A stretch of DNA of 12,592 bases from CAYQZD01 sp964421875 (GTDB lineage Bacteria > Electryoneota > Tariuqbacteria > Tariuqbacterales > Tariuqbacteraceae), in NCBI GenBank assembly GCA_964421875.1, contig CAYQZD010000107.1, positions 1 through 12,592 on the forward strand. Reading direction: 5' to 3'. The translations under genes and the position numbers were made by a program. Position 1 is the first letter of the stretch. The number at the start of each line of letters is the position of its first letter. This document shows positions 6,334-12,592 of the stretch, piece by piece. The notes under the pieces were generated by a model, which ran no database searches, was not told where the DNA came from, and was given only the letters and a program-made list of their open reading frames with translations.

Positions 6334-7110
6334 TTGCTAAAACCCATTCCTATCGGAGTTTCCCCCCGGCATGTGCATCCCTCCAAAGCCCATTTCCTGG
6401 CGCTGTTCGGAGAAGGCGCATTTTTAGAGAAACGGGGTGACTTGACGCAAGGGGGGCAATTCTCCGCGGAGCAGAAGGTTTCTCTGACAACTTCACTGGG
6501 AAAGCTGGAAAGTGTGCGCATACTAGGACCCTTTCGGGAACACACTCAGGTGGAATTGTCGATGAGCGATGCCGTGCCTTTGGGACTTGATCCGCCGGTG
6601 AGGGATTCGGGCGACCTCGAAGGGACGCCGGGGATAACCATTATCGGGCCCGCCGGAACGGTGGAATTAGACGGGGGAGTGATACTGGCGCAGAGGCATA
6701 TCCATATGACACCTGCTGACGCCCGCGAATTCGGAGTGCAGGACAAGGATATAGTCTGGGCGGCGGTGATTCCGGGAGCGAAAGCGGGAGTGCGCAGCGC
6801 AGGGCGCTCCTTGATATTCGGGGAAGTTCTAATACGGGTGGACTCTTCCTTCCGGCTCGATTTTCACCTCGATACCGATGAAGCGAACGCCGCCGGAGTC
6901 CGCACCGGAGATGATGCGCAGTTAATCAAGGAATCGCCGGCTAAACAAGAGGAAGGAGAAGTCCTATATCCCCGGAAAAGGCTGTATTCCGAATGGGATG
7001 TGCGACAGGCGCGCCAATCCGGGAAAACGATTTTGATTGAAAAAGAAACGAAATTGACACCGTCCGCCAGGGATTACGGAAAACTGTGGAACGTTTTCAG
7101 GGAGGGATAG
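6334..7110 (+). CDS. pduL: PduL-type phosphate acyltransferase with C-terminal extension
   Basis: A 258-residue enzyme of the PduL (PTAC) family, which exchanges CoA and phosphate: acyl-CoA + phosphate to acyl-phosphate + CoA. Two domain copies are visible. The first begins IPIGVSPRHVHPS (residues 5-17) and the second LAQRHIHMTPADA (118-130); the HxH pairs at H13/H15 and H122/H124 are the family's zinc ligands. Between them run RILGPFREHTQVELS and PVRDSGDLEGTPG, also conserved. The TTG at 6334 is the only possible start, because an in-frame stop lies at 6328-6330 and the family motif begins four codons in. Residues about 211-258 form an extra tail containing LTPSARDYGK. No microcompartment shell genes are nearby and no encapsulation peptide is evident, so a housekeeping role in acetyl- or propionyl-phosphate metabolism is more likely than one in a compartment. 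Confidence 0.94.
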   Translation: MLKPIPIGVSPRHVHPSKAHFLALFGEGAFLEKRGDLTQGGQFSAEQKVSLTTSLGKLESVRILGPFREHTQVELSMSDAVPLGLDPPVRDSGDLEGTPGITIIGPAGTVELDGGVILAQRHIHMTPADAREFGVQDKDIVWAAVIPGAKAGVRSAGRSLIFGEVLIRVDSSFRLDFHLDTDEANAAGVRTGDDAQLIKESPAKQEEGEVLYPRKRLYSEWDVRQARQSGKTILIEKETKLTPSARDYGKLWNVFREG

Positions 7111-7137
7111 TACTCTGTATTATATCGGATTTAACGG

Positions 7138-7165
7138 AAAGGGCGTTCTATGAAACGCCCTTTTT
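7138..7165 (+). terminator. Intrinsic terminator after pduL
   Basis: AAAGGGCGTT (7138-7147) and AACGCCCTTT (7154-7163) pair around a six-base loop, with a run of T at 7161-7165. It lies 28 bases after the pduL stop codon. On the minus strand the T run is only three, so it acts mainly in the plus direction. Confidence 0.88.
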
Positions 7166-7173
7166 AGTCTGCA

Positions 7174-7195
7174 TTCCCACGCAAGAGCGTGGGAA
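7174..7195. repeat. REP-like palindrome, perfect 9-bp stem
   Basis: TTCCCACGC (7174-7182) and GCGTGGGAA (7187-7195) pair perfectly around AAGA. Hairpins with this GCGTGGGAACGAGG core are familiar as dispersed intergenic palindromes in many bacterial genomes. No T-tract follows; it stands directly after the pduL terminator. Confidence 0.7.
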
Positions 7196-7204
7196 CGAGG
7201 AGGA

Positions 7205-7240
7205 TGTCAGATCTCCGCTGCGCAAAAGACCTGACATAAT
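7205..7240. repeat. Dispersed palindromic repeat, copy 2
   Basis: TGTCAGATCT (7205-7214) and AGACCTGACA (7227-7236) form a 10-bp stem with one mismatch on the plus strand; on the minus strand the same position is a G-U wobble, so the minus-strand RNA folds better. AAGACCTGACATAAT at 7226-7240 matches AAGACCTGACTTAAT at 1236-1250 in 14 of 15 positions, and both loops contain CAGYGGA on the minus strand. They are two diverged copies of one element. Confidence 0.65.
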
Positions 7241-7247
7241 GCGGATT

Positions 7248-7266
7248 GGCGGATTAAGAATCCGCC
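7248..7266. repeat. Perfect 8-bp hairpin GGCGGATT/AATCCGCC
   Basis: GGCGGATT and AATCCGCC pair around a three-base loop, AAG, and are followed by CTAC. The stem-plus-CTAC pattern is like the palindrome at 12229-12247, which reads TAGGG on its left side. It is the third palindrome in a row in the gap between the convergent pduL and lipoprotein genes. Beyond it, TTTCACGAC-like words recur loosely at 7273, 7297 and 7313. Confidence 0.65.
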
Positions 7267-7331
7267 CTACTATTTCACGACATTATGATTCTATTACTTC
7301 ACGACTTCAATATTTCACCAACCACCGTCAA

Positions 7332-7832
7332 CTATTCCATCCCGTCTTCATCTTCCGGATTGAGGTTAGCGATATCCAACTTCAGTTTCCATTGACCGTT
7401 TTTATCCTTTACCCAAACATTGACATACTTGGAATGATAGGTTTTAGTGTCGCCCAATCCCACATCGAATGTTACCTGACTGGTGCCCCAGGTCCAACCC
7501 ATATCGCCTGATTCGGCGACATCAGCCTCCTTTGGCTGCCACCTTACCCTGTATTTAATATCCCCGGACTTAATGAATTCCAGGATTGCTTCTTTACCAA
7601 ATATAGGCTGCTTCTCATGGGGATAATAGATAGCGTCATCCGCTAACAACATTTCCAGGACGGGAAGATGCCCTTTTTCAGCGCACATATCGTTAGCGCC
7701 GCTATCCACCTCAAACAGAACGGCTTTTTCCTTTTTCAAGTCCATTTTGCCGGACGTATGGCAGACTTTACAACATCCTATTGTGAAGAGCAGGCATAAA
7801 ACCAGCGGCAAATAGATTATACGGTGTTTCAT
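7332..7832 (-). CDS. NTF2-like (SnoaL/DUF4440-type) lipoprotein
   Basis: A 166-residue exported protein. It starts MKHRIIYLPLVLCLLFTIGC, a signal peptide with a lipobox-like end (TIGC) that puts the lipidated cysteine at residue 20. The rest fits the small cone-shaped NTF2-like fold: an N-terminal helix, then LLADDAIYYPHEKQPIFGKEAI (DDA...G-x-EAI pattern), a tryptophan-rich sheet (MGWTWGTSQVTF) and the closing strand GQWKLKLDIANLNP. Proteins of this type include enzymes and non-catalytic binding proteins, so the job is unknown; the location is inferred to be the cell envelope. The ATG at 7832 has CGGAG about six bases ahead. It lies 134 bases downstream of glnS on the same strand and may be read from the same transcript or from its own promoter in that gap. 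Confidence 0.88.
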   Translation of the reverse strand: MKHRIIYLPLVLCLLFTIGCCKVCHTSGKMDLKKEKAVLFEVDSGANDMCAEKGHLPVLEMLLADDAIYYPHEKQPIFGKEAILEFIKSGDIKYRVRWQPKEADVAESGDMGWTWGTSQVTFDVGLGDTKTYHSKYVNVWVKDKNGQWKLKLDIANLNPEDEDGME

Positions 7833-7894
7833 AATAAACTCCGAATTTATTCAATATTTTTTGATTATCGGCGTTATTCACTATTGAATAGACT

Positions 7895-7945
7895 TGAGTT
7901 CCTGTAATATGGTTGCAGATTAATATGCTTCAATTAGGGAACTCA
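7895..7945. repeat. 8-bp inverted repeat between glnS and the lipoprotein gene
   Basis: TGAGTTCC (7895-7902) and GGAACTCA (7938-7945) are perfect complements 35 bases apart. On the minus strand this lies between the glnS stop codon and the lipoprotein start. It could be a long-loop RNA stem or a pair of binding sites; no T-tract follows, so it is not a standard terminator. Confidence 0.4.
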
Positions 7946-7966
7946 TACAGACTATCTATCGAGCGC

Positions 7967-9658
7967 TCAAATTCCCGTTTTCTTTATCTTAGCCCAGGGA
8001 TCTTTCAGGGATACAGTTCGGTTGAAGACAAGTCTTTCATCGGTGGAATCGAAATCTACGCAAAAATAGCCCAATCGTTCGAATTGACACCGGAATCCCG
8101 GTTTGACTGTCTTAAGGTTGCGTTCGAGCTTGCAGGGAAACAGGATTTGCAGCGAGTCGGGATTGATGCAGTCCTTCCAATCTTCGCCCTGAGGCGCATC
8201 GGCGGGATTTTCCTTGAGAAAAAGCCGGTCGTAGAGCCGGACTTCGGCATCGACAGAGTGCGCTGCTGAAATCCAGTGAAGCGTGGCTTTGACCTTGCGC
8301 TTGTCGGGGGAATCGCCCCCTCTGGTTGCAGAGTCGTAGGTACAGCGGACTTCAGTGATATCGCCGCTGTTCGGGTCTTTCACTACTCCGACACATTTGA
8401 CAAAATAAGCGTACCGCAGGCGCACTTCGCGACCCGGAGACAATCGGTAAAATTTTTTCGGAGGATCTTCCATAAAGTCGTCACGCTCGATGTATATTTC
8501 CCGGCTGAAGGGGACTTTCCGAACCCCGGCAGACGCGTCTTCAGGATTATTGACCGCCTCCATTTCCTCCGTCAAGTCCTCAGGATAGTTATCAATTACT
8601 ACTTTCAGGGGATTGAGTACTGCCATAAACCGCGGAGCCCGCCGGTTCAAATCCTCGCGAAGGCAATGCTCCAGAAAAGCGATATCCACCGTGCTGTCCC
8701 GCTTAGCCACTCCGATTCTATCGCAGAAATCCCTTATGGACTCCGGAGTGTATCCCCGGCGCCGGAGCCCTGAAAGCGTGGGCATACGGGGATCGTCCCA
8801 ACCCTTGACCCGGTCCTCGCGGACTAACTGCAGCAGCATCCTTTTGCTCATCACAGTGTAAGTCAGATTAAGCCGCGCAAACTCAATTTGCTGGGGATGG
8901 TGGATTTCCAGATGTTCCAGAAACCAGTCATACAACGGACGATGGTCTTCGAACTCGAGGGAACAGAGCGAATGGGTTATGCCTTCGATGGAATCGGACT
9001 GTCCGTGAGTGAAATCGTAGGTAGGATAGATACACCACTTATCGCCGGTGCGGTGGTGGATGCGGTGAAGAATACGGTACATCACCGGGTCGCGCATATT
9101 CAAGTTGCCCGACGCCATATCTATTTTGGCGCGAAGCACTCTGGCTCCGTCAGGAAATTCCCCCTCACGCATCCGGCGGAAGAGGTCGAGATTTTCCTTT
9201 ACGGAGCGGCTCCGGTAAGGGCTTGCCGCGCCGGGCTGTGTCAAAGTTCCGCGAGTCTCGCGGATTTGGCCGGCGCTGAAGTCGCAGACATATGCTTTGC
9301 CCGCTTTGATGAGCTTAACCGCTAATTCGTAAAGCCGCTCGAAGTAGTCGGAGGCGAAGTACTCGTGCTTTCCCCATTCCCATCCCAGCCAGCGGATGTC
9401 TTTCTTGATAGATTCGACATACTCCTCCTCCTCTTTGACCGGATTGGTATCATCGTAGCGGAGGTGGCACCTTCCCTCGTAATCCCGTGCGAGGCTGAAA
9501 TTCAAGCATATCGCCTTGGCGTGGCCGATATGCAGGTAACCGTTAGGCTCCGGGGGGAAACGGGTCACCACCTTACCGTCATTCTTGCCCTGTTTAATAT
9601 CCTCTTCGATTATACTCGTGATGAAATTTGTGGGAGGCGCCGCGCCGGTCGAATCCAT
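7967..9658 (-). CDS. glnS: Glutamine--tRNA ligase
   Basis: A complete 563-residue class I aminoacyl-tRNA synthetase that attaches glutamine to tRNA-Gln in the cytoplasm. The HIGH motif is GYLHIGHAKA at residues 40-49 and the KMSKS equivalent is VMSKRML at 269-275, the form normal for GlnRS. The RFPPEPNG lead-in, the LRYDDTNP segment at 66-73 and the segment CIYPTYDFTHGQSDSIEG at 209-226 separate it from glutamyl-tRNA synthetases. The C-terminal half carries the beta-barrel anticodon-binding domains. Length is close to the Escherichia coli enzyme (554). The ATG at 9658 has AAAGGA about nine bases ahead. A GlnRS suggests direct charging of tRNA-Gln rather than the amidotransferase route, though both can coexist. 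It is divergent from the VanZ-like gene across a region with two inverted repeats. Confidence 0.99.
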   Translation of the reverse strand: MDSTGAAPPTNFITSIIEEDIKQGKNDGKVVTRFPPEPNGYLHIGHAKAICLNFSLARDYEGRCHLRYDDTNPVKEEEEYVESIKKDIRWLGWEWGKHEYFASDYFERLYELAVKLIKAGKAYVCDFSAGQIRETRGTLTQPGAASPYRSRSVKENLDLFRRMREGEFPDGARVLRAKIDMASGNLNMRDPVMYRILHRIHHRTGDKWCIYPTYDFTHGQSDSIEGITHSLCSLEFEDHRPLYDWFLEHLEIHHPQQIEFARLNLTYTVMSKRMLLQLVREDRVKGWDDPRMPTLSGLRRRGYTPESIRDFCDRIGVAKRDSTVDIAFLEHCLREDLNRRAPRFMAVLNPLKVVIDNYPEDLTEEMEAVNNPEDASAGVRKVPFSREIYIERDDFMEDPPKKFYRLSPGREVRLRYAYFVKCVGVVKDPNSGDITEVRCTYDSATRGGDSPDKRKVKATLHWISAAHSVDAEVRLYDRLFLKENPADAPQGEDWKDCINPDSLQILFPCKLERNLKTVKPGFRCQFERLGYFCVDFDSTDERLVFNRTVSLKDPWAKIKKTGI

Positions 9659-9798
9659 TCAGCCAAATCCTTTCGTGGGGAATTGTTTTTTTAGTTATGT
9701 GTAAATATCGGATTCAAGTTACGATTTATCCTCGAAATATTCAAATAATTCTATCCTCTGAGATATGTATTTGCGCTTTTCTAAGCGAAAACGTGACA

Positions 9799-9816
9799 AC
9801 GATAAAGACTTATCGT
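9799..9816. promoter_or_regulatory. Perfect inverted repeat, possible operator
   Basis: ACGATAA and TTATCGT (7-bp arms, four-base centre AGAC) sit in the divergent region between glnS and the VanZ-like gene, about 140 bases upstream of glnS and 75 upstream of the ATG at 9890. Size and symmetry fit a dimeric regulator site, but no regulator gene is present in the window. Confidence 0.35.
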
Positions 9817-9831
9817 AATGAGTTCATTCCT

Positions 9832-9844
9832 GTGAATAATTCAC
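9832..9844. promoter_or_regulatory. Second perfect inverted repeat, possible operator
   Basis: GTGAAT-A-ATTCAC is a perfect 13-base palindrome, 15 bases downstream of the repeat at 9799-9816 and 45 bases before the ATG at 9890. It could be an operator for the VanZ-like gene. A third, smaller stem (CGCTT/AAGCG) lies near 9775-9788. Confidence 0.3.
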
Positions 9845-9889
9845 CCCCCCAGTTTGAATTTACCCTTTCGAATTAGTATATTTCAACTT

Positions 9890-11122
9890 ATGCGATTGTT
9901 TAAAAATCCCGGAACCGAGGCTTTAGTCCAGTATGCGCTCTTCACCATACTGATAGTGATGACTCCCTTCATCGTGGTTACCCGCTATCTTCAAGGGATG
10001 TTTCACCTCTTCTCACACCTCGGGTTCACCTTATTCGGTATAAGAGTCCCCTATGTCCTTCTGCTGGCGGCGATAGGGATTGCGGCGGTATTAATCTGGC
10101 AGGCCAAGAACCTCACCCGGCGGAAAATTTGGGCGCTGGCCATCGTTCTGGGGCTGATATTCCTCTCCCATCAAACGATGGACATCTACCTGGGAATGTC
10201 CTTTTTCGACCTACAGCAGAACTGGCATTACTTCGCCTATGGCGCCTATGTCTTTTTCGCCTTCCGAGCTTTCAACGCCCGGCGGATGCCTTTGGCGCGG
10301 ATGATGACGGTAACATTTTTCTCCGCGATACTCATCTCGCTGTTCGATGAGACCTTTCAGTATTTCCTCTCCGACCGGGTTTTCGACCTCAGCGACACCG
10401 CCAAAGACACGCTTGGAGTCTACTGTGGTCTGATAATAATCCTTTTTATTACAGAAACCTACGGGTCAATTGAACTGAAAAAGGGCGGATTCACTCAGCG
10501 CCGCCTGCGGGATTACCTCCGCAGCCCGCAATCCGCATTATTCTTGACGGGCGCGTTTGCTGTCTCCTCGATACTCGTCAGCCCGCTGCTCACGGCGCAT
10601 GAGAATTGGGACGCTTCGGTAATATCGACTTTGGGGCTGTTCCTGCTGATAATGCTCATACTCCACCTTTCGCAGTTCAAGTTGATTAAGCGCGTGATGA
10701 TTATAATGGGTTTAGCTGCGGTGCTGGGACTGTCAATATCATACGGCGTCAACCATAAAAAGAACATTACCCGTTACGCCTTCGGTTTAACCGTTTACAA
10801 AGGCATTCCCCTGCCCTTCTTCGATGTCTTGATCTATCCCAACGGATATTTTCACCTGGTGGATAAAAAACACCATTTCCGCCCGCGGGATAAGGAATTT
10901 TTTCTGAAACATAAGGTTGACATCCTGCTGGTGGGAAGCGGATTTCGCGGCAGGGGAGGCAAGGGATTCGAGCAGCCCTTGGGAACCCATTTCATCTTCA
11001 ACCGCTTCACCGGCAAGGGAACTCAAATCATCATCCTCCCCACCCCTCAAGCGGTCAAGGAATACAACCGGCTGAAGGCGGCGGGAAAATCCGTAATGTT
11101 CGTCCTGCACAGCGCCTGCTGA
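9890..11122 (+). CDS. VanZ-like membrane protein fused to a Mth938-like domain
   Basis: A 410-residue protein with about nine membrane helices and a soluble C-terminus. The ATG at 9890 is chosen over a TTG at 9854 because neither has a clear ribosome site and the first helix starts soon after the ATG. Residues about 113-185 resemble VanZ: HYFAYGAYVFFAFRA, then LFDETFQYFLSDR with the (D)E-x-x-Q pattern, and DLSDTAKDTLGVYCG. Further helices cover about 215-285. Residues about 303-410 resemble the Mth938/AAMDC (DUF498) domain: strand IYPNGYFHL, DILLVGSG, IIILPTPQAVKEYN and the ending GKSVMFVLHSAC, matching the family's T-x-x-A-x-x-x-YN-x-L-x-x-x-G-(R/K)-x-V finish. VanZ proteins affect glycopeptide susceptibility by unclear means, and the Mth938 fold has no settled bacterial role, so the combined function is unknown. 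The TPR gene follows after 30 bases, probably in the same operon. Confidence 0.85.
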   Translation: MRLFKNPGTEALVQYALFTILIVMTPFIVVTRYLQGMFHLFSHLGFTLFGIRVPYVLLLAAIGIAAVLIWQAKNLTRRKIWALAIVLGLIFLSHQTMDIYLGMSFFDLQQNWHYFAYGAYVFFAFRAFNARRMPLARMMTVTFFSAILISLFDETFQYFLSDRVFDLSDTAKDTLGVYCGLIIILFITETYGSIELKKGGFTQRRLRDYLRSPQSALFLTGAFAVSSILVSPLLTAHENWDASVISTLGLFLLIMLILHLSQFKLIKRVMIIMGLAAVLGLSISYGVNHKKNITRYAFGLTVYKGIPLPFFDVLIYPNGYFHLVDKKHHFRPRDKEFFLKHKVDILLVGSGFRGRGGKGFEQPLGTHFIFNRFTGKGTQIIILPTPQAVKEYNRLKAAGKSVMFVLHSAC

Positions 11123-11152
11123 TAATACGATAATAGCAATTATAATGGATAA

Positions 11153-12199
11153 ATGAAAAAATCCAAGAAAAAACGGAAACAGGCTCAGGCAGAGGAGCCG
11201 GTCACAGTCACCAGAAACTTTTCACTCTGGGGATGGGTAGTGCTGTTAGCGCCGCTGTCGATTGTTCTGTTTTTACTGCTTTTCGGGGGTAGTCTCCCCT
11301 TTTTAGTGGAACAATCTTCCGACGAGGCGGAGGATGTGGCTTCGATGCTTACACAGTATGGGCGGGCTCAAATGAAAGCGGGGCAGATTCAGAGCGCGCT
11401 GGCAAGTTTCGTCAAAGCGGTGGAGACTAAACCCAACTTTGCCGAAGCCTATATCGATATCGCCCAGGTGTATTACATCGGAGGGGATATCCCCCGGGCC
11501 GTGAAATGGCTGGAAAGCGCGCTGGCGCTCGACCCGCCCCAAAAGGATTTGGTCTATAACAACCTGGGGCTGTTGCACGCTAAAAGCGGCGATTTCCAAA
11601 CTGCGCTGGCAATGTTCGAAAAGGCGCTCTCCTCGGGGATGGAATCGGGCTCGGTTTACGGAAACATCGGGAACGTATATCTCTCGCTGAAGAATAACGA
11701 AAAGGCAATCGAAGCTTACCGCAACGCCTGCAAGCATAGAACGACCCTGAAGAGTATCTATTCCGAAATGTTGAAGAAGGCGCTGGATGAGTACCGCGAT
11801 GATGCTGATAATGTAGAGCTTTACGCTACCATAAAATCTCAGCTCGACCGGGGATTATCCGATGAGGATGTCTCCGCCTATGACAGCCTCAGTATATTAT
11901 ACTATGGCCAGGATTTGAATGAACAGGCGAAACGCGCGCAAAACCTGGCGATGGCGCTGGAAATCAGCGGCAATTACGCCGAGGCGGTGAAGTATTTCGA
12001 AGAAACGGTGAAATTGAATCCCAATTCTCCCACCGCGCTTTACCGCCTGGGAGGAATCTATCTCAAAAGCCGGCAGGCGGAGGCAGCCAAGCGCTATCTG
12101 GAACAGGCGTTGCGCCTGGACCCCAACCACAAAATGGCGCGCTCAGCGCTAAAAGTGGCGGAAAAACTGCTCGAAGCGGAAAAACAAATTGAACAATGA
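11153..12199 (+). CDS. Membrane-anchored TPR-repeat protein
   Basis: A 348-residue protein with a very basic N-terminus (MKKSKKKRKQ), one membrane helix at about residues 25-51 (WGWVVLLAPLSIVLFLLLF) and a large TPR domain behind it. By the positive-inside rule the repeats should face the periplasm. At least six TPR-like units are visible, for example GQIQSALASFVKAVETKPN, GDIPRAVKWLESALALDP, GDFQTALAMFEKAL, NNEKAIEAYRNA, GNYAEAVKYFEETVKLNP and AEAAKRYLEQALRLDPN; a less regular helical stretch lies between the fourth and fifth. TPR proteins hold other proteins together, so this is likely a scaffold for an envelope complex whose partner is unknown. The start at 11153 has only a weak GGA ahead. 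The 30-base gap after the VanZ-like gene, with no terminator, suggests one operon. Confidence 0.93.
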   Translation: MKKSKKKRKQAQAEEPVTVTRNFSLWGWVVLLAPLSIVLFLLLFGGSLPFLVEQSSDEAEDVASMLTQYGRAQMKAGQIQSALASFVKAVETKPNFAEAYIDIAQVYYIGGDIPRAVKWLESALALDPPQKDLVYNNLGLLHAKSGDFQTALAMFEKALSSGMESGSVYGNIGNVYLSLKNNEKAIEAYRNACKHRTTLKSIYSEMLKKALDEYRDDADNVELYATIKSQLDRGLSDEDVSAYDSLSILYYGQDLNEQAKRAQNLAMALEISGNYAEAVKYFEETVKLNPNSPTALYRLGGIYLKSRQAEAAKRYLEQALRLDPNHKMARSALKVAEKLLEAEKQIEQ

Positions 12200-12228
12200 A
12201 ACTCTTTACTGATGTGAAGCAAGTTGTA

Positions 12229-12247
12229 GGGTGGGTTTCAACCCACC
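12229..12247. repeat. REP-like palindrome GGTGGGTT/AACCCACC
   Basis: GGTGGGTT and AACCCACC (12230-12237 and 12240-12247) form a stem closed by TTCA and preceded by TAG. Hairpins of the form TAGGGTGGG...CCCACC are widespread as dispersed intergenic repeats in bacteria. It lies 30 bases after the TPR gene's stop codon and lacks a T-tract. Confidence 0.6.
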
Positions 12248-12368
12248 ACCCGTCATTGCCAACCAAGTAAAGCAATCTTATATTTAATAAATATAACATG
12301 TTACTGATGTGGAGTTGAGCAATTTTCACAAATCTATATCCATATAAATTATAAAAATATCTTCTCAC

Positions 12369-12392
12369 ATTCGTTTAATTCGTTTAATTCGT
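12369..12392. repeat. Short tandem repeat of ATTCGTTTA
   Basis: The 9-base unit ATTCGTTTA occurs twice in a row (12369-12377 and 12378-12386), followed by a partial third copy, ATTCGT. No gene overlaps it. It may be a simple slippage repeat or a set of spaced binding half-sites. Confidence 0.5.
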
Positions 12393-12452
12393 TGTGAATA
12401 TAAACTCCAATTAAACAAATACATACATATTTCTGATTTCAGAAAACTAAAG

Positions 12453-12592
12453 TCATACTAATAAATAATTATAGACTGCTTTAGTTTCCTGCTGACCTGC
12501 TAACTTATCATCAAGATAAATAATATAGTCATTCTTGAAGGATCTGTTTCCCAAATGTTTTGATTTATTTATAGTCTTATATCTTCCGCGGT
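12453..12592 (-). CDS. Probable 3' end of a gene running off the right edge
   Basis: On the minus strand one frame is open from the window end to a TGA at 12455-12453, giving 45 residues that include HLGNRSFKNDYIIYLDDKL and end TKAVYNYLLV. The other two minus frames are broken by stops. The residue mix (aromatic, charged and aliphatic, no low-complexity runs) looks like a real C-terminus, but the stretch is short and AT-rich, where open frames of this length can occur by chance at a noticeable rate. The family is not recognisable. There is no start codon because the gene would begin beyond the window. Its base composition resembles the incomplete gene at the left edge. Confidence 0.4.
   Translation of the reverse strand, partial: RGRYKTINKSKHLGNRSFKNDYIIYLDDKLAGQQETKAVYNYLLV

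Larger units (their letters stand above)
12200..12452. other. AT-rich gap after the TPR gene
   Basis: No gene is seen in this stretch, and no T-tract terminator follows the TPR gene. It contains the palindrome at 12229-12247, a short tandem repeat at 12369-12392 and an inverted repeat TTTCTGA/TCAGAAA at 12430-12445. The last lies just beyond the stop codon of the minus-strand gene at the right edge and could serve as its weak terminator. Confidence 0.55.

Noticed and set aside
6334..7110. pduL as a sign of a bacterial microcompartment locus
   Set aside because: No shell protein, aldehyde dehydrogenase or signature enzyme gene is adjacent, and the flanking genes are unrelated.
7086..7511. 141-codon plus-strand frame after pduL
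   Set aside because: It overlaps the end of pduL, runs through the terminator and three palindromes and then antisense to the lipoprotein; it cannot be a real gene.
8640..8660. GGTTCAAATCC, like the T-loop of a tRNA
   Set aside because: It lies in the glnS coding sequence and no acceptor, D or anticodon stems can be built around it.
7913..9694. Several plus-strand open frames across glnS (for example 8276-8773, 8888-9325)
   Set aside because: They are antisense to an unmistakable glutaminyl-tRNA synthetase and show no protein family features.
11303..11737. Minus-strand open frame inside the TPR gene
   Set aside because: It is antisense to clear TPR repeats; long opposite frames are expected from repetitive GC-rich codons.
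12206..12311. TTACTGATGTG repeated at 12206 and 12301, which might be a target-site duplication
   Set aside because: Eleven bases can recur by chance in AT-rich DNA, and the sequence between the copies has no inverted ends or transposase.

Overview
The window looks like chromosomal DNA from a diderm (outer-membrane-bearing) bacterium, probably an uncultured lineage. The basis is a predicted outer-membrane beta-barrel with a signal peptide, a small lipoprotein, a bacterial glutaminyl-tRNA synthetase, TTG start codons that cannot be avoided in two conserved genes, and short intergenic palindromes of the kind common in environmental genomes. The phylum cannot be named from this sequence; an FCB-type candidate phylum is only an impression from the style of the barrel protein. 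Both ends of the window are visibly richer in A+T than the middle and carry incomplete genes, which suggests accessory or transferred DNA at the edges.

Layout. Positions 1-966 (+) hold the 3' part of an AT-rich unknown gene with a possible nuclease-like motif. A gene-free stretch of palindromes (967-1335) follows. Next is a minus-strand cluster (4005 down to 1336): an NSS/SNF-family sodium-coupled amino-acid transporter, a 38-residue one-helix protein that matches the MetS-like small subunits of such transporters, and an unrecognised soluble protein. Divergent from it is an outer-membrane beta-barrel gene (4385-5176, +). A strong-looking promoter precedes a two-gene unit with an ATGA overlap (5414-6201, +): a HEPN-domain protein and a partner whose N-terminal part resembles a worn-down nucleotidyltransferase. 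pduL (6334-7110, +) follows with no microcompartment genes beside it, then a clear terminator and a cluster of three palindromic repeats. On the minus strand lie an NTF2-like lipoprotein (7332-7832) and glnS (7967-9658). On the plus strand, divergent from glnS across a region with two perfect inverted repeats, lie a membrane protein joining a VanZ-like part to a C-terminal Mth938-like domain (9890-11122) and a membrane-anchored TPR protein (11153-12199). The right end is AT-rich with a palindrome, a short tandem repeat and the 3' end of a probable minus-strand gene running off the edge.

How the genes fit together. Most of the middle is housekeeping or metabolic: amino-acid import, tRNA charging, acyl-phosphate/acyl-CoA exchange and envelope proteins. 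The best candidate for something little described is the HEPN/partner pair, which has the architecture of a toxin-antitoxin unit but lacks both the usual HEPN RNase motif and the complete nucleotidyltransferase motif. The VanZ-like/Mth938-like fusion, the dispersed palindromes and the two edge genes are second-line leads. No rRNA, tRNA, CRISPR array, transposase or complete mobile element was seen.
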